Below are positions 60,074 to 64,000 of a stretch of DNA of 64,000 nt, piece after piece; position 1 is the first letter of the stretch; each line of letters begins with the position of its first letter. The notes beneath the pieces were generated by a model, which was not told the origin of the DNA, did no database searches, and worked only from the letters and a program-made list of their open reading frames with translations. The DNA lies in the NCBI GenBank assembly GCA_002591725.1, contig NJAL01000003.1:267125-331124 (forward strand). Direction: 5' to 3'. The position numbers and the translations under genes are program-made. Source of the stretch: Candidatus Didemnitutus mandela (GTDB taxonomy: Bacteria > Verrucomicrobiota > Verrucomicrobiia > Opitutales > Opitutaceae).

Positions 60074-60105
60074 TTTACCCAAGCGCCGTCTTGCGGCGGA
60101 GTAAA
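60074..60105 (+). terminator. Hairpin just after aroC, possible terminator
   Basis: CGCCG (60084-60088) and CGGCG (60094-60098) form a short GC stem with loop TCTTG, flanked by an outer TTTAC/GTAAA pair (60074-60078 with 60101-60105). It begins two bases after the aroC stop. No long T-run follows, so the terminator role is uncertain. Confidence 0.4.
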
Positions 60106-60109
60106 AGCT

Positions 60110-61110
60110 TAGTTGTCATTTTCCTGGTTCTTGTGCGGTTTCATGAGCTCGTTTCTAATTTAGGTTCATTTCGCTTTTGGCAAGTCGGGCCCAGATTGGG
60201 CGCGACATTGTGGCGCATTTGCTGAAAAGCGGGCTGACTTTGGAAAAACCTGTCGTCATTTACCTTCCACCCTCTGTGGCCGAAACAGAGTCGGCTTCCG
60301 AGATTTTCCCCTGCGCTGGGGCCCTGACGCGTGTCGATCGAAGTGGTTTCTCGGAAGTGGAAAATAACAGCCTTTCGGCGGGACTCTTTCAGGGTAGTGC
60401 TTCCGTTTCCCTTTTTGTCGGGGCAGCCATGGCGAAACGGTTTTCGCGAGGCCTTTGCGTGAATTTTCACTGAGGCTCCGCTCAGGTTCGGAAGGGAAGG
60501 GCTTGTATTTTTGCTAGGCGCTGCGCGACGCCACTGGAAGGAAGCGATTTTGGCGATCGCGGGTGACACCGGTAGAGTTTGTGAACCGCCGCGGACTGAA
60601 GCGTGAGCTACAGATGTTGCGAAAACGGTTGGAGGCATCTGTCGTTTCCCCGGCGATCACCGATCACCCGAGACTAGCTAAAGTGGAGCGGCAGCTTCAG
60701 GTCATAGGTCATTTCGCAGGCGGGTCGCTGGTATTTTCTCTCCCTTTGGCTTTGTTGGGATCGCTGTTTCAGCGGCGGATGTGGACGGCCATGCAGCCTA
60801 TTCCCCGGGCGGCCGAAACGAGGAGCTATTCCATCTTGGCGGCGGAGTTGGGGCACGGCGGTCCGACGCGCCATTGTCCGAACCAACGGGCCACAATACA
60901 GCGGCAGTGGCCATCGTGGTTTCCTGGTACCGGGGGATCGGGGCCTACGGCAGCTTTTGTGTTTATTTAGGGGGCTTTGGGGAAAACAGCGGCTGCTCGG
61001 CCACGAGCGGGCGGTTTTGCTCCGGGGCGATCCACCATGGGACGGTTTCTGGCGACTAGCAAAGTTCTTTCTTGCGCCACTCTAGGGGCGGCCTATGCGT
61101 GACTTTCCGT
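60110..61110. other. 1 kb of debris with no family named
   Basis: Plus-strand pieces look protein-like (IGRDIVAHLLKSGLTLEKPVVIYLPPS near 60190, FGREGLVFLLGAARRHWKEAILAI near 60490) and seem to form one decayed gene following aroC. I could not settle on a family; an adenylate-forming or lipid-synthesis enzyme was considered without enough support. Confidence 0.35.
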
Positions 61111-61113
61111 TTT

Positions 61114-61198
61114 GCCCAGGTGGTGGAATTGGTAGACACGCAGGCCTCAGAAGCCTGTGCCTAACAGCATGGGGGTTCAAGTCCCCCCTTGGGTACCA
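61114..61198 (+). tRNA. tRNA-Leu (CAG anticodon)
   Basis: Class II tRNA with a long variable arm. The acceptor GCCCAGG pairs with CTTGGGT (with G-T pairs), the anticodon loop CTCAGAA holds CAG, the T-arm has GGTTCAAGTCC, and CCA (61196-61198) is encoded. Reads CUG codons. Confidence 0.95.
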
Positions 61199-61299
61199 CT
61201 TCTAAAATGGAGATGGAGGAAGACGCGTGGTGCACAGCAAGCTTTCTCTTTCGTCGGTAAGCACAGGCGACTTCTGATTTGATTTTTAGCCGAAAAACG

Positions 61300-62720
61300 T
61301 GCTCTTTACTTTATTATCTTGCGAATGCTCTTCTGTTTGTCCTTGAATCACCAGGGAAACATTTATCGAAAGTCTCGGTTCATATCGATCCGTCGGTTTA
61401 ACCAGTAGACCATGAGGCTAAGATGGCGGACGTAGCAGAAATAAAGCAGCAATCCAGGAGGCTGGGCAGCGCGCGCGACGGCATGCGATAGATCTGTTGC
61501 ACCTGGCGGAAGGCGTTGAGATTGTCCTGCTTATGGCATGGCATGTGCTAATTGTGGGCAGTCACTAGGTAATCCCACACTACGCTCGTTATATCCAATA
61601 TGAACTTCTTCACGTCGATCGGCGAGAGTAGGCTCGCTTAGTTTCAAAATGTTGCGCGTCACGTTGGCGAGATCGCCAACCTTTACGTTTTTCATGAAAC
61701 TGCAGATATTGCCGTCGATATTTCCAATGGTATCGTGTCGCAGCAGCTGAAGTCGATCAAGTCCATTCGCTGATTGGGCGTGATGATGTTGTTGCCGATG
61801 TGTAGGTCGGCGTGAAACACCATGGTTTTAGCGTCTGCCAGAAGAGAGACTGTTTGCTGATCCAGCGAAAATTGTAACCCATTCAACCCTTAGGCCGTGC
61901 GGGATTCTCCCGGTTGCTTTTTTGAAAAGCACTGAAAATCTTGCGCAAGATTACGCTGTGCAGATACTTGGTTACCTAAGCTTTCGGGCAGGCGAAAGTC
62001 GGGAGCATCTTTGGCGCGTTGGACGAATGGGATTTCGCCATTCGCTGCACTCCGGAGTCGACAGACAGTTTGCGGAAAAAATTCGATTTGTCGGCCTTAA
62101 TAGGCGCAGGTCTATTTCGTCGGTTAGTATGTGCTGACATACTTGGCGAAGTGTGGATCCAGTTTTGCGGTTACGGACTGCGCTAACAAATTTTCCCAGT
62201 CCAAGTCCATAGGGAAATAAACAGCGCGCAAAAATCGGCGCGGTAGCTTTGCTCGATTCCGGTTCGGCGGACTTTGTCGACCACGTGTTTGCGGGTTAGC
62301 AGGACTGCTTGATAATGCTAGCGTTGCGCCGCTGGCCGCGGGCACTGGATCAAGGCTGTTGATCGGGTTTATTGATCGGCCGGCCCGGCCCCATGGGCCT
62401 TCTCGACTCGATAATATCGATAGCTTCTTAGAGAGACATTGATGTCACCGAATTTAAATAGTTTCTCCAATTTGTCGGTATACTCCGGCAGGAGGGAGAT
62501 GGAAGTTACCAAAAAAAGTTGACCAACTTGATTGTGGTGGATCCTGAACTCTTTCGAACAAGCTGCGCAACCGAATCGTCGACTTGCTGCGCAATAGATC
62601 GGCAATTTTTTCGGGAATAAACCGCGAAAAAAATACAACTAAACCGCAAACCGGCGAAGAAAAAAACAGGGTACGCTCGAAAGTTTCCTTCTGATAGCAA
62701 TAGCACTCTTCATTCGAGCT
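61300..62720 (-). pseudogene. ubiB: UbiB/ABC1 (AarF) atypical kinase remnant
   Basis: The family supports quinone synthesis or lipid handling. Minus-strand blocks are VGQLFLVTSISLLPEYTDKLEKLFKF near 62480 (the KxGQxxSTRxDLLPxEYxxELxxL motif with Lys lost), MAHGAGPADQ-like and AASGATLALSSSPANP in shifted frames near 62330 (the ASIAQVHxA motif), and KTMVFHADLHIGNNIITPNQRMDLIDFSC near 61770 (the FHADPHPGNxxxxxxGxxxLIDFG motif with two key changes). Stops and frameshifts throughout. Confidence 0.72.
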
Positions 62721-64000
62721 GTTGAATTCTGAGTCTTTGGTCAGGAACAGAATCCGGCGCGGAAGCAGCTGTAGAATTTCCTCCAGCAGTTGCTTCGGTT
62801 TTTTTGCAGCGAAAAATCTGCGGCAGGTGGTTATTCCGTCGTATAATTGGGCCGGGTTGTTTTCCGATTCAGCACCAAGGAACGTTGCGCATCGCTAGTC
62901 GGTCCCTTGGTATGGTATGGTATGGTATGGTAACGGTAACCGGAGTAATCGGAGTAATTCGTGCTGCAGTTAAAAACCTGAGGGCAAAAAAAGCGTATGG
63001 AGAGCTAGGTGGTGCGATGAAAAAGACTGCCTTGCCGAAATTCGGCGTTCACGCCGTCCCGGCCGGATCCGAACAGCGATTGGTCTACAGGTTCGCAGCA
63101 TCGGGTTACCTAGCATATGGAAACAAGAGACACTTATATTTGATGCCGAGCACTTTCCGGATATGGCAAAATAATTTGTTTGTCGCACCCGATGCGCTTA
63201 CGAGCTCAAGCTTCCGAGGTGAGCGGCCTCGATGTGATCTCACGCGCTGGAGTCGAAGAAATTTCTGAGGCACTATGGCCAACTTCTGCTAAACAATGGG
63301 GTCAGGAGTTAGCGGGAGGGCATAAAAATCTTCTTTGATATTGAAATACGGACAGTTCGATCCGGTTGGAGTTAAGCAAAACCCCGATCCGATCGTGCAC
63401 TGTTGCGCCGGCGGAGCCTTGATGGAGTTTTTTTCTATCGCTGTGCTGGGTGCGGCACAGCGATGAACGAAAGATTATTTTTCTGGAGATAGAGAGCTGC
63501 GCTATCCTCCCGCCTTCGACGGCGATTGAAGTGACACACTTCAGGTTCTCCACGCTGTTAATGCTGGGTTTGAGATGCGAAATGATGAGTGCCGAGGTGA
63601 CGGCGAAGAGCTAAAGAGCATGATGACGCGACAGAGCATTACAAAAAAGTACAGCAAAGTGCCTGGCCTGCGTCATTGGCATTTTATGCCCATAGCCAAC
63701 GGTACCTATGGTGCTAGCTGAGTGCCAGATTCCAGCGATGGTGTTGCCCTGCGTGGCTTCCGCGAAGACAGAATTGCAGCGCTGCTCGATCCGCTAGAAC
63801 AAAAATCTAATTACGAGATTGTTAAGAGGAGTGAAACCCACAACACGAAAAAGCCTGCTTGATTGCAGGTTTATGAGCAGGTCCTGCCAGTTTCATTTGC
63901 GCTCCTACCGTGTTACAATGGCCACGCCGGACTCCAAAACGGTGGCGAAAGCTGTATTGTCTTTCAGACCTGCTTGCGGGGAAAATTGTTATTGTGGTCG
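62721..64000. other. End region, no gene recognised
   Basis: Open pieces on both strands (for example plus 62804-63268, minus 63302-63553) show no family motif I can name. A simple repeat lies at 62909-62932. The region is probably decayed coding DNA. Confidence 0.4.
62909..62932. repeat. GGTAT simple repeat (4 full copies plus GGTA)
   Basis: A pentanucleotide run in otherwise eroded sequence, followed within 10 bases by a 9-bp duplication (CGGAGTAAT twice). Confidence 0.95.

Noticed and set aside
60137..60490. Shikimate kinase or other aro gene following aroC
   Set aside because: No P-loop of the shikimate kinase type and no other shikimate-pathway motif could be read in any frame.
1..64000. 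CRISPR array, transposon, prophage or defence island
   Set aside because: No regularly spaced repeats, no transposase, integrase or inverted-repeat-bounded element, and no defence-gene motif could be found; the tandem repeats seen are directly adjacent duplications without spacers.

Overview
The window looks like part of the chromosome of a Gram-negative bacterium in an advanced but unfinished state of genome reduction. The best guess is a Verrucomicrobiota/Opitutaceae-like symbiont. That placement is an inference from remembered resemblance of several proteins (IleRS with a HIGT motif, SNF2 helicase, DUF4199 protein, deoxyhypusine-synthase-like protein, short bS18); no search was run. The pattern recalls what is described for eroding symbionts of that family, such as the tunicate symbiont Candidatus Didemnitutus mandela, but species identity cannot be proven here. 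About 20 protein genes look intact or nearly so and cover only about 36% of the 64 kb. Most of the rest is recognisable gene debris: conserved motifs can still be read in order on one strand, but across stops, frameshifts and deletions.

Layout. 1-1612: N-terminal half of ileS (minus). 3.3-4.0 kb: a small intact membrane protein. 4.0-11.9 kb: a graveyard on the minus strand (amidohydrolase, sensor kinase, flagellin, metallophosphoesterase, release factor 3, M16 peptidase). 12.1-13.1 kb: intact deoxyhypusine-synthase-like gene. 13.2-17.7 kb: envelope genes, with broken waaA, a broken MGDG-synthase-like glycosyltransferase, an intact LpxH-like phosphoesterase and a broken GT4 glycosyltransferase. 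17.9-20.1 kb: ppk1. 21.2-23.4 kb: SNF2 helicase. 24.4-28.2 kb: intact pstSCAB followed by ruined phoU. 31.7 kb: tRNA-His, then remnants of an endonuclease/exonuclease/phosphatase, trpA and a diacylglycerol-kinase-like gene. 34.2-35.7 kb: miaA (start codon problem) and a DUF4199 protein. 36.3-39.8 kb: tolC-like gene and a SurA/PpiD-like foldase gene. 43.9-47.1 kb: argS and a pyrimidine nucleoside phosphorylase, divergent. 47.2-56.5 kb: remnants (PLDc_N small protein, RlmI-like methyltransferase, M61 peptidase, sensory receptor, response regulator, HAD phosphatase, exopolysaccharide tyrosine kinase) interrupted only by an intact beta-carbonic anhydrase. 56.6-58.1 kb: rpsR-tsaC and tRNA-Arg. 59.0-60.1 kb: aroC. 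61.1 kb: tRNA-Leu, followed by a ruined ubiB.

What survives is housekeeping: translation (IleRS, ArgRS, S18, three tRNAs, MiaA, TsaC), phosphate uptake and polyphosphate, part of outer-membrane biogenesis, chorismate synthesis and CO2 hydration. What is lost is environmental: flagellin, chemosensing and two-component signalling, exopolysaccharide, secreted peptidases, LPS decoration and tryptophan synthesis. I found no transposon, prophage, CRISPR array, secondary-metabolite cluster or defence system. The most striking unexplained structure is a scatter of perfect short tandem duplications (9-49 bp), almost all in non-coding or eroded DNA; one has rewritten the end of the foldase gene.
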